Shown here one piece after another: positions 52,353 to 61,186 of a DNA stretch of 64,000 bases. Source of the DNA: an uncultured Alphaproteobacteria bacterium (GTDB taxonomy: Bacteria > Pseudomonadota > Alphaproteobacteria > HIMB59 > GCA-002718135); contig CACGJH010000001.1 in the NCBI GenBank assembly GCA_902573325.1, forward strand, positions 124,001-188,000. The letters run 5' to 3'. Below the pieces are notes generated by a model that was not told the origin of the DNA, did not search any database, and saw only the letters and a list, made by a program, of their open reading frames with translations. Numbering within the stretch: the first letter of the stretch is position 1; every line of letters begins with the position of its first letter. The translations under genes were made by a program, and so were the position numbers.

Positions 52353-53480
52353 ATGTCTAATATTTTAACAACGCATGTTGGAAGCCTTCCTAGATCAAAA
52401 GAACTTTCAGAATTTTTATTTGCAAAAGATAAAGGAGAGAAATTTAGTCAAAGTACTTTTGATGAAGTATTAAAAAATAACGTGGAAAGTGTTGTTAAGA
52501 GCCAACTTGATGTTGGAATTGATTTTGTCAGTGATGGGGAGATGAGTAAAATTAGCTACGCTACATATATTAAAGACAGAATTGATGGCTTCTCAGGTGA
52601 AAGTGAAAGAAGAGCACCTGCTGATCTTGATGATTTTCCAGAATACAAAGAAAAGATTGCTAAAAGTGGTGGCACGCCAACTTATACCAGACCATGTTGT
52701 ACAAACGAATTAAAAGTAAAAGATGAAACGTCTCTTCTACAGGATATAAATAATTTTAAAAATTCACTTGATAAACTTAATCACCGACATGCATTTATGA
52801 ACTCAGCATCACCTGGCGTCATAAATGTTTTTATGCCAAATAAATTTTATAGTACCGAAGATGAATATTTAGATAAATTATCTAATATTATGGCTAAAGA
52901 ATATGAGCTAATAACAAAATCAGATATCCAAGTTCAATTAGATTGCCCAGACCTTGCTTTAGCAAGACATATGAATTTTAAAAATTTATCTGAAGATGAG
53001 TTTATAAAACGTGCAGAACTACAAATTGAATGCCTAAACTCAGCATTATCTAATGTAGATGTTGAGCAAACTAGAATGCATATATGTTGGGGCAATTATG
53101 AAGGACCCCACACACACGATATTGCTCTAGATAAAATATTACCTATAATTTTGAAATCAAAGGTAAAATACTTTCTCATTGAATCTTCTAATCCTAGGCA
53201 CGCACATGAATGGAAAGTTTTTCAAGATATAAAGTTACCAAAAGATAAAGTCTTAGTACCAGGTGTAATCGACTCAACCTCTAATTTTGTTGAACATCCA
53301 GAAGTTGTTGCAGATAGATTGATTCAGTTTTCTACAGTCATTCCAAAAGATCAATTAATGGCAGGGACAGATTGTGGTTTTAGTACATTTGCTGGTTTTG
53401 GAAAAATTGATGAAAAAATTTGTTATGAAAAGCTTCATGCATTAGTTGAGGGTACTAAACTTGCTTCAAAAGTTATCTAA
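52353..53480 (+). CDS. Short cobalamin-independent methionine synthase (MetE C-domain)-like methyltransferase
   Basis: TTHVGSLPRSKEL; Zn-ligand-like pattern MHICWG ... FLIES ... GTDCGFSTF. Confidence 0.85.
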   Translation: MSNILTTHVGSLPRSKELSEFLFAKDKGEKFSQSTFDEVLKNNVESVVKSQLDVGIDFVSDGEMSKISYATYIKDRIDGFSGESERRAPADLDDFPEYKEKIAKSGGTPTYTRPCCTNELKVKDETSLLQDINNFKNSLDKLNHRHAFMNSASPGVINVFMPNKFYSTEDEYLDKLSNIMAKEYELITKSDIQVQLDCPDLALARHMNFKNLSEDEFIKRAELQIECLNSALSNVDVEQTRMHICWGNYEGPHTHDIALDKILPIILKSKVKYFLIESSNPRHAHEWKVFQDIKLPKDKVLVPGVIDSTSNFVEHPEVVADRLIQFSTVIPKDQLMAGTDCGFSTFAGFGKIDEKICYEKLHALVEGTKLASKVI

Positions 53481-54485
53481 TTACTGATTTAAAAATTTTG
53501 CTCTTTCTAAAAGATCCACTCCTAGTTTTTTTAAAAAATGTAAATGATCAATAAAGATCCAGTTTTCAGCTAGTTTATCTCCATCTCTTCGATATAAATC
53601 TACAACTCTCATTTCTGATTCAATATCACTTGCATTTGTTAATCCTAAATATTCTCCTTTAGGTTTCATAATTAAATTTGGCCAACCAAACCAACCTCCA
53701 AGATCATCTTCAGAGCTACTAAGTATGTGTCCATTGAAACGAACAAATTCTAAACCATCTTGAAATGGTTTTGTGTGACCTTTTTGATAACCATCAATAG
53801 TATATGAAGCCCCTATACCTCCTGGTCCCCACCAAATCATGTCATTATGCCAATCTAATTCTAATTCTTCTTTATAAGATTGCATTTTGGATCCTTTAAC
53901 AAGTCGATCGCGCATTCTATGAATTAAATCCAATGTTTTTTGACTTTCACTTTCATTAGAAATATCAAATTTTAAACCTTTATGATTCATTGGCCCTGGA
54001 GTTACACAAACGAGACCTGTAGATTCAGGAATTATTGAAAGACCTAGTTGCTGCATTAAATTCATTACATCTAAAAACAATGCTCCTTCAGTAATTTTAT
54101 TATTCTCCACTTTATAAAATTCAGCAAATCTTAATAAAGTAGATTTATAATTTGGTTTAAGGCCTACAAACGGTTTATTGAAAACACCCATGAAATGACC
54201 CATGCTGGAGATCCATTTCCCTTTATTTTTATCTAATGAATTTATCCCAGCATAAAATATATCCAATCGACGTTGTATAGGTGAAAATGAATCTTTAATT
54301 GGTTTCCAAAGATTATTAGCAACAAGATCTATACTACCTAGTTCGTTGAATGGGTGGGTACATTTCATACTAAAATCTTCTGATGCGTATTTGGATATAA
54401 CTTCAGATAATGAATCAATGTTGCAACTATCTATTTCATTGAAATAATCTAATACTAATTTTTTTTCTGCTTGGAGATCAGTCAT
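53481..54485 (-). CDS. Two-domain SnoaL/NTF2-like protein (subfamily A)
   Basis: ELDWHNDMIWWGPGGIGASYTIDGYQKGHTKPFQ...AENWIFIDHLHFLKKLGVD. Confidence 0.8.
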   Translation of the reverse strand: MTDLQAEKKLVLDYFNEIDSCNIDSLSEVISKYASEDFSMKCTHPFNELGSIDLVANNLWKPIKDSFSPIQRRLDIFYAGINSLDKNKGKWISSMGHFMGVFNKPFVGLKPNYKSTLLRFAEFYKVENNKITEGALFLDVMNLMQQLGLSIIPESTGLVCVTPGPMNHKGLKFDISNESESQKTLDLIHRMRDRLVKGSKMQSYKEELELDWHNDMIWWGPGGIGASYTIDGYQKGHTKPFQDGLEFVRFNGHILSSSEDDLGGWFGWPNLIMKPKGEYLGLTNASDIESEMRVVDLYRRDGDKLAENWIFIDHLHFLKKLGVDLLERAKFLNQ

Positions 54486-54521
54486 TCCATTTCGATTATA
54501 TTAATAAACTAAAAAAGACAA

Positions 54522-54539
54522 TATTCATTTTTTTGAATA
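54522..54539. promoter_or_regulatory. Putative LacI-family operator, site 2
   Basis: TATTCA-TTTTTT-TGAATA in the divergent 53481/54593 promoter. Confidence 0.6.
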
Positions 54540-54541
54540 AA

Positions 54542-54559
54542 ATTTCATTGCTTTGAAAT
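54542..54559. promoter_or_regulatory. Putative variant operator next to site 2
   Basis: ATTTCA-TTGCTT-TGAAAT, same TTCA-N6-TGAA core, offset 20 bp from site 2. Confidence 0.5.
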
Positions 54560-54592
54560 ATTTTTAAATGTATCTCATTACAAATACAAATT

Positions 54593-55732
54593 ATGAAATT
54601 TAATAAAATTACAGATAAAAGACCAGAAGCCCTTCAAGATCATCATATGCCTAAGAGTTATGATATTTCATTAAAAGCATACGGTGGTGGAGGAACAGCT
54701 AAGTCATTAAATCCAAAACCAAAAAAACTTAAACATCAATCAATGAAGGGGTTTGAGGATCAGTATAAAAATATAATCGATTATATTGTAAGGATTACAT
54801 ATCAAATCTGGGAAGAAAAAAATATTGGCTACATCTATGACACCTACAGTAAAGATTGCAGAGTTTGGGATGAATTTGGTTTACAATCTGGATCTGAAAA
54901 AATAGTAGCTGATACTGTACACACAAACAACGCCTTTCCAGATATTCGATTATTTGCAGATGAAGTTATTTGGGCAGGGGATGAAAATGCAAGTTTTCAT
55001 ACTTCGCATAGAACAATTATTACTGGAACAAATACGGGATTTAGCAAATTTTCCAAACCAACTGGTAAAAAAGTAAGATTATTTTGTATTGCTAATTGTG
55101 TAGCCAAAAATAATGAAATTTATTACGAAAATGTTGTTTACGATACAGCAGGTTTAATTAAACAACTCGGATTAAATTTAAATCAGGTTGCCAAGCAACT
55201 TGTTGATGAGGGAATTGCAGGACCCTATGCCCCTCATTTTAAAAACTCAAAACCAACAAGAAATATTTTTAAATTAAAACCAATTAGTTTTGATATTCCA
55301 GATAAAATTACAAATGTAAGAGAGTTTGTTCATGCAGTTTATGATACAATTTGGAATAGACGAAACTTTTCTGCAATAAATAAAGCATACTCGAGTAAGG
55401 TAGAATTTGAAGGTTCAACTGGTCGTAAATTTAAAGGAGTTTTGCAATTAAGAAAATTTATAATTTCAATTTTAGCTTCGTTTCCTGATCTTGCACTTAG
55501 TATTGAAGATTTATACTGGATGGGAAATACAAAAGACGGCTATTTAGTATCGGTTCGTTGGGGCGCAGTAGGAACGCATAAAGGGAATGGTTCATATGGC
55601 CAACCATCTAATAGAGAAGTGTATTTGTGGGGAATCACTCAATGGGAAATTAAAAATAATAAAATTATTAAAGAGTGGACTGGTTTTAATGAGCTTGCAA
55701 TTCTAATGCAAATTTTAGGAGATAAAAAATGA
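54593..55732 (+). CDS. Two-domain SnoaL/ester cyclase-like protein (subfamily B)
   Basis: MKGFEDQYKNIIDYIVRITYQIWEEKNIGYIYDTYSKDC; second domain VYDTIWNRRNFSAINKAYSSKVEFEGSTGRKFKG. Confidence 0.8.
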   Translation: MKFNKITDKRPEALQDHHMPKSYDISLKAYGGGGTAKSLNPKPKKLKHQSMKGFEDQYKNIIDYIVRITYQIWEEKNIGYIYDTYSKDCRVWDEFGLQSGSEKIVADTVHTNNAFPDIRLFADEVIWAGDENASFHTSHRTIITGTNTGFSKFSKPTGKKVRLFCIANCVAKNNEIYYENVVYDTAGLIKQLGLNLNQVAKQLVDEGIAGPYAPHFKNSKPTRNIFKLKPISFDIPDKITNVREFVHAVYDTIWNRRNFSAINKAYSSKVEFEGSTGRKFKGVLQLRKFIISILASFPDLALSIEDLYWMGNTKDGYLVSVRWGAVGTHKGNGSYGQPSNREVYLWGITQWEIKNNKIIKEWTGFNELAILMQILGDKK

Positions 55733-56148
55733 CTTTAGATGAAAGTAAAAAATTATTAGCTGATATGTATGATGCACTTAATGCTCAAGATCTAGAAGCA
55801 CAACACAAATACTGGCATGATGATATGGTCTGGCATGGTCCTCCAGGTTTTGGTGATATCCATGGTATAGATAATTTTAAATATAAAGTTCTAAAACCTT
55901 TTTATGAAGCATTTCCAGATTATCATGTAAAAAATGATATCGTGGTTGCTGAAGGTGAGTGGATTAGTGCAACGGGATTTCTAACAGGCACACATAGTGG
56001 AACATATCTTGGAGTAGAGCCAACAGGCAAATCTATCAAAATGCAATTTTCAGATTTTTGGACCATTAAAGACGGAAAGTTTTTAGATAATTACGTTATG
56101 GTAGATAATCATGGTGTTTTCGAACAGATGGGATTAAAATTTAAGTAA
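55729..56148 (+). CDS. Single-domain SnoaL-like protein (subfamily A)
   Basis: QHKYWHDDMVWHGPPGFGDIHGIDNFKYKVLKPFYEAFPDYHVKND...GTYLGVEPTGKSIKMQFSDFW. Confidence 0.85.
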   Translation: MTLDESKKLLADMYDALNAQDLEAQHKYWHDDMVWHGPPGFGDIHGIDNFKYKVLKPFYEAFPDYHVKNDIVVAEGEWISATGFLTGTHSGTYLGVEPTGKSIKMQFSDFWTIKDGKFLDNYVMVDNHGVFEQMGLKFK

Positions 56149-56149
56149 A

Positions 56150-57148
56150 TTATTTTGTCGTTTTTCTTTTTATAAGTCTTCCCTGTACAATATGATTTAT
56201 AGGCTCAAAATCTGGATCCTTAATAAATTCATTTATTAATTGAGTTGCTAGTTTTGACATTTGTCTAATAGGCTGTCTCACAGTTGTCAGGTTATATGAT
56301 TCCCAAGATGACATAGATATATCGTCATAACCAATAATTTCTAATTGAGAAGGTGTTTTTAATGAAGTATTTTTTTTAATATAATCTAAACACCCAAATG
56401 CCATTGTGTCATCAGCACAAAATATTGCACTAATGTTTTTATTAAAAATTTTTTCAGTTGCTTGATATCCACCTTCATAGGTAAAAAAACCTTTTTCAAT
56501 ATTTAATTTAATTTTTTTATTTTTTTTAAGATAATTTTTAAAACCTTTGCATCGCTCATCGCTAACAAAAGATCCTTTTGGCCCTTCAATGAGGCCAATA
56601 TTTTTATGGTTTTTCTTTGTAAAATATTCTGCAACTATTTCTCCTCCATTACGATGATCACACGCAACGGAACTTATTGTTGGTATATTCCAACTTCTAT
56701 TATAGGCAATAAACTGTATTCTTTTTTGATTGCAGTCTTCAACAAATTTTTCAGTAGGTTTTGTGGCTGATATTATTGCAATAAGTTTTTCTTTTAAGTA
56801 TGGCTGTATTAATTTTTCATCTAATTCTTCACCATCGTCAGTCGTAATTAATAAAATTCTAAAGCCTCCATTCCTAAGTGCTTCATGTAACTCAATTAAA
56901 ACTTCTGGATAATATCTGCTTGTAACGTAAGGTAAAATGACAGCCACTAATCCGCTATCATCATTAGATACTGAATTAGAAGATACATTAGGTGCTTTAT
57001 ATTTTAATTTTCTAGCTGCTTCCAAGACTCTCAACTTTGTCCTGCTAGAAATGCTTGCACCTTTAGTAAAACATCTGGAAACTGCTGATTGGGATACTCC
57101 TGCTAATTTTGCTACGTCCTGTGATGTCGCAGTCTTTTTAAAACTCAT
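56150..57148 (-). CDS. LacI-family transcriptional regulator
   Basis: TSQDVAKLAGVSQSAVSRCFTKGASISSRTKLRVLEAARKLKY HTH; periplasmic-binding-like domain (IFCADDTMAFGCLDYI). Confidence 0.93.
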   Translation of the reverse strand: MSFKKTATSQDVAKLAGVSQSAVSRCFTKGASISSRTKLRVLEAARKLKYKAPNVSSNSVSNDDSGLVAVILPYVTSRYYPEVLIELHEALRNGGFRILLITTDDGEELDEKLIQPYLKEKLIAIISATKPTEKFVEDCNQKRIQFIAYNRSWNIPTISSVACDHRNGGEIVAEYFTKKNHKNIGLIEGPKGSFVSDERCKGFKNYLKKNKKIKLNIEKGFFTYEGGYQATEKIFNKNISAIFCADDTMAFGCLDYIKKNTSLKTPSQLEIIGYDDISMSSWESYNLTTVRQPIRQMSKLATQLINEFIKDPDFEPINHIVQGRLIKRKTTK

Positions 57149-57168
57149 GAATTATCCCCCCATTTCAA

Positions 57169-57186
57169 TATTCAAAATCTTGAATA
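57169..57186. promoter_or_regulatory. Putative LacI-family operator, site 3 (autoregulatory / transporter)
   Basis: TATTCA-AAATCT-TGAATA inside palindrome ATATTCAA-AATC-TTGAATAT (57168-57187), divergent lacI/57278 promoter. Confidence 0.65.
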
Positions 57187-57277
57187 TCAATTCATATTAT
57201 TGCATTATTTTCTAATACCAATATAAAGGATTTATACTTAAATGTGAATTTCACACTTTATTAATAAGGGGAAATAT

Positions 57278-58513
57278 ATGAAAAAACTATTAATAGCTCT
57301 ATTGTTCACATTTGTTAGCACAAGTGCATATGCCGGTGGGCATTCACCTTGTGGAGTAACAGATGGATCAATAAAGATTCTAGCAAACGAATTTACAACA
57401 TACAGAATTTTCATGGATGAAGTAAAAAGTTGTGCAGGACCTAGTGCAGATTTTTCTGTAACTCATTCCGTTGATCATAATAAATTACAAGTTGCAGCCC
57501 TATCAGCTAACCCAGCTGAATTCTCTGCTAAACTTGTAACTAATGGTTCAATTACAACTTTAATGAATGATAACTTAATTCGTCCACTTGATGATTTAGT
57601 TGCTAAATACGGAAGTGCATTACAAGATAATCAAAAGATCGTCATCGATGGTAAGATCTATGCAATTGCGTTTATGGCTAATGCACAGCATCTTTGGTAC
57701 AGAGAAAGCATTCTTAATGATTTAGGTATTGCTGTTCCTTCAACTTACGAAGAAGTAATTGCAGCTGCAGAAAAAATTAAGGCTTCTGGTAAAATGGCTA
57801 ACCCATATGCTGGTGCTTTCAAATCTGGATGGAACCTAGGTCAAGAGTTTGTAAACATGTACCTTGGTCACGGAGGTGATTTCTTTAAAGCTGGAACAGC
57901 TGAAGTTAGTGTAAACAACGCTAAAGGTGTAGCTGCTCTTAACATGCTTAAAAGGTTAACAGAAGTTAGTAACCCAGATTTCTTAACTCAAGATACAAAT
58001 GCAGTTAAAGAAGAATGGGAGTCGGGCAATGTAGCATTAATGCATGTTTGGAACTCTGGTGCAGCATCATTGCTAGATGACGAAGGTGATCAAGCAATAA
58101 AAGCTGATACTAGACTTGCTAATTCTCCAACAGTCGGTGGTGGAAGTAAACCTGCTACTACTCTTTGGTGGGATGGATTTGGTATTGCAACAAATACTTC
58201 TGATGAAAATGCAGAAGCATCTTTTAGAGCTCTTTTAGGTGCAGCAACTTCAACAGAAATGGCAAATGCTAATCCAAATGCAACAATTTGGTTGATTGAT
58301 GGTTATTCGCCTGGAGATACAGCAGGACCAGTTGTTGATGCTGCTAACAGAGGTGCAACACCTTACCCAAGCTTACCATACATGAGTCTATTACATGGTG
58401 CTTTGAGTACAGAACTTGTTGAATTCCTTCAAGGAAATGAGTCTGCTGAAAAAGCATTAGCGGATGTAGAAGCTGCTTATGTAGCAAAAGCTACTGAGCA
58501 AGGTTTTCTATAA
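57278..58513 (+). CDS. ABC transporter substrate-binding protein (family 1, sugar/polyol type)
   Basis: Signal peptide; LKASGKMANPYAGAFKSGW; ALMHVWNSGAASLLDD. Confidence 0.85.
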   Translation: MKKLLIALLFTFVSTSAYAGGHSPCGVTDGSIKILANEFTTYRIFMDEVKSCAGPSADFSVTHSVDHNKLQVAALSANPAEFSAKLVTNGSITTLMNDNLIRPLDDLVAKYGSALQDNQKIVIDGKIYAIAFMANAQHLWYRESILNDLGIAVPSTYEEVIAAAEKIKASGKMANPYAGAFKSGWNLGQEFVNMYLGHGGDFFKAGTAEVSVNNAKGVAALNMLKRLTEVSNPDFLTQDTNAVKEEWESGNVALMHVWNSGAASLLDDEGDQAIKADTRLANSPTVGGGSKPATTLWWDGFGIATNTSDENAEASFRALLGAATSTEMANANPNATIWLIDGYSPGDTAGPVVDAANRGATPYPSLPYMSLLHGALSTELVEFLQGNESAEKALADVEAAYVAKATEQGFL

Positions 58514-58533
58514 ACCGTATAATTATTTATGAT

Positions 58534-58567
58534 AAAGTGGAACATTATTATGTTCCACTTTTTTTTT
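58534..58567 (+). terminator. Rho-independent terminator/attenuator between SBP and permease genes
   Basis: AAAGTGGAACAT-TATT-ATGTTCCACTTT 12-bp perfect stem followed by T-run. Confidence 0.85.
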
Positions 58568-58579
58568 AGTAAGAAATAG

Positions 58580-59608
58580 ATGCCCCACAGAACATTTTTT
58601 TGGTTCTTCTTTCCAAGTGGATTGGCAATGCTATTATTTATTGGCCTTCCAATTATTTCTAGTTTTTTTCAATCTCTTCATATTGAACCTGAACAAATCT
58701 TAATGGAAGTAGAAAAATGCGATCCATTTGGATGTAAAACTGAAACTAAAGTAGATATTGAGGCCACTACAAAATTACAAGAAGAACAACCTCTTGGAAG
58801 ATTTAATGGTTTAGGAACATACGGCGATAGAAATCATTTGGCTTTAAATGAAATTAAAGAGGCTTGGACTAATTCCTCATCTATAGCTGAGTTTACAGAT
58901 ATCTTGCTAAATTTACCTTTTTACAAAGCACTTTTATTTACACTTACATTTTGTTTTGCAGTTACGCCACCAGTTGTAGTTTTAGGTTTCATCGTTGCTT
59001 TAAGTGTAAATACAATTACAAAAAGTTTAAAAGGTCCAACCATTTTTGGTGTTATACTACCTATGATTGTAACACCGCTAATTGGATCTCTTGTTTTATT
59101 TTGGATGATAGATGCTAAAGGAATACTAGGCTCATTTATTCAATTCTTATTTGATGATCCAAACCTATCACTTAAGTCTTCAAGTCAATTGACTTGGATT
59201 ACTCTAATTATTTATGGGATCTGGCACAACACACCATTTGCTTTTGTTGTGTTTTATGCTGCTTTACAGACTGTACCTCAAGATCCCATAGAAGCTGCAA
59301 TCATTGATGGAGCTTCCAGATATGAACGAGTAAGACATATTGTAATTCCACATCTTTATCCAGTAGCAACATTTATTATATTAATTTGTCTAATGGATAA
59401 TTTTAGAGTTCTTGAGCCAATAATTGGGTTTGCTGCTGAAGGAGTTGCTCAATCACTTTCTTGGATGATTTATAACGACTTAAGAAGTGAAAACAAAATG
59501 TTATTTGGGTCTGCAGGAGCAACATCTATGTTAACTATCATTGGTGTAGCAATTCTGTTAACACCAGTCCTTATAAGAACATGGAGAGAGTTTAGGACAG
59601 AAAGATAA
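58580..59608 (+). CDS. ABC transporter permease (MalF type)
   Basis: EAAIIDGASRYERVRHIVIPHLYP EAA loop; multi-TM. Confidence 0.88.
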   Translation: MPHRTFFWFFFPSGLAMLLFIGLPIISSFFQSLHIEPEQILMEVEKCDPFGCKTETKVDIEATTKLQEEQPLGRFNGLGTYGDRNHLALNEIKEAWTNSSSIAEFTDILLNLPFYKALLFTLTFCFAVTPPVVVLGFIVALSVNTITKSLKGPTIFGVILPMIVTPLIGSLVLFWMIDAKGILGSFIQFLFDDPNLSLKSSSQLTWITLIIYGIWHNTPFAFVVFYAALQTVPQDPIEAAIIDGASRYERVRHIVIPHLYPVATFIILICLMDNFRVLEPIIGFAAEGVAQSLSWMIYNDLRSENKMLFGSAGATSMLTIIGVAILLTPVLIRTWREFRTER

Positions 59609-59609
59609 T

Positions 59610-60491
59610 ATGGAATCAAAAATTAATAGATATTCAAAACAACTAATTTTAATAAATAGTTTTTTTATTCTAGCTTGGTTAGTTGTTTCTGTATTTCCTT
59701 TTATATGGACTTTTTGGGGATCTTTTAAAGTAAAAGCTGATTTTTTCTCAAGAGCTGATTGGATGTTCGCAGTAACAGGAGTTAATACTTTGATAGAAAC
59801 AGGAGATACTTCTACAGTTAAGGCTTATGTAGAATCTTGGACTGAAGGTGAATTTTGGAAAGCAACTATGAATACAGTAATTATTACTGTTTCTGTTGTT
59901 ACGATCTCTTTATTTTTAGGAACATTAGGTGCTTACGCATTGTCTAGATCAACATATAAATATACTTTTTGGATTTTAATAGCTGCTCTGATTTTTAGAG
60001 CGATGCCACACATTACATTAGTTTCAGGTTATCTATTCCCCTTCTTCCAATTGAACGTCTGGGGCATACTTCCAACTACAATAATTGTTTTAGTTGCTAT
60101 TAATCAGCCTTTTACATTATGGTTACTTTACTCTTTCTTTAAAACAGTTCCTAAAGAATTAGATGAAAGTGCACTAATTGATGGCTGCTCATATTTTCAA
60201 GCATTTAGATTTGTTATAATGCCCGTTATGTGGCCAGGTGTTGTTACAGCAGGTTTATTTAGTATGATGTTAGCCTATAATGATTTTACAGTTACCTCAC
60301 TTCTATTAAATCAGCAGAATTATACAATGGTTCCTAAAATTAATGCTTATTTAGGCACAATTGAACATAGTGGAAATTATATGTGGGCAGTCTCAAGTGT
60401 TGTTTCTGCAACTGCACCACTATTTATGATAATTATGTTCTTCCAAAGACAATTAATAAGCGGTTTAACTGCTGGTGCGGTAAAGGGATAA
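59610..60491 (+). CDS. ABC transporter permease (MalG type)
   Basis: ELDESALIDGCSYFQAFRFVIMPVMWPG EAA loop; multi-TM. Confidence 0.9.
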   Translation: MESKINRYSKQLILINSFFILAWLVVSVFPFIWTFWGSFKVKADFFSRADWMFAVTGVNTLIETGDTSTVKAYVESWTEGEFWKATMNTVIITVSVVTISLFLGTLGAYALSRSTYKYTFWILIAALIFRAMPHITLVSGYLFPFFQLNVWGILPTTIIVLVAINQPFTLWLLYSFFKTVPKELDESALIDGCSYFQAFRFVIMPVMWPGVVTAGLFSMMLAYNDFTVTSLLLNQQNYTMVPKINAYLGTIEHSGNYMWAVSSVVSATAPLFMIIMFFQRQLISGLTAGAVKG

Positions 60492-60513
60492 TAAAACATA
60501 AAATTTTTACCTT

Positions 60514-61173
60514 ATGAAATATAAAGCAATACTGTTCGGATCTATTGGAACACTTATTGAATCTTCTAACATTCAACGTAACTCATTTAATGAAGCTTTT
60601 AAAGAAGCTGGACTTGATTGGTATTGGGATGAGCAAGACTATAAAATTTTGTTAAAAAAATCTGGGGGGACAAAAAGGGTAGAAGATTTTGCTGAAAAAA
60701 ATAATGTTAACGTAAATGCTTCACAAATTAGAAATAGAAAAACAGAAATTTTTAGCTCGTTCATTATTCAGAATAAACAAAAATTAAGAAAGAGCGTTTA
60801 TGAAATAATTAAGTATACAAAAGATAATAATATTAAACTTGCTTTCTCAACTTCTACAACTTTAAATAATGTCAATGCAGTATTTGAAAGTCTTTCAGGT
60901 CAAATTTCAAAAGAAGAATTTGAATTCATTGGTAATAAATCATTTGTTAAAAATGAAAAACCACATCCAGAAATTTATAAAGTTACATTAGATAAATTAA
61001 ATTTACAGCCAGAAGATTGTCTTGCAATAGAGGATACTGAAGAAAGTAGTAATTCTGCCGTAAATGCTGGAATTAAATGTATTGGGTTTCCAGGTGATTA
61101 CCATTTAGAAGATAGTTTTCAAATGTGTATTAAAAAAATAAATTTATTAGATCAATCTATTTTTTCATTGTAA
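60514..61173 (+). CDS. HAD-IA family hydrolase (CbbY/phosphoglycolate phosphatase-like)
   Basis: FGSIGTLIESSNIQRNSFNEAFKEAGLDWYW; KPHPEIYKVTLDKLNLQPEDCLAIEDTEESSNSAVNAG. Confidence 0.8.
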   Translation: MKYKAILFGSIGTLIESSNIQRNSFNEAFKEAGLDWYWDEQDYKILLKKSGGTKRVEDFAEKNNVNVNASQIRNRKTEIFSSFIIQNKQKLRKSVYEIIKYTKDNNIKLAFSTSTTLNNVNAVFESLSGQISKEEFEFIGNKSFVKNEKPHPEIYKVTLDKLNLQPEDCLAIEDTEESSNSAVNAGIKCIGFPGDYHLEDSFQMCIKKINLLDQSIFSL

Positions 61174-61186
61174 ATAATCAGATCAA

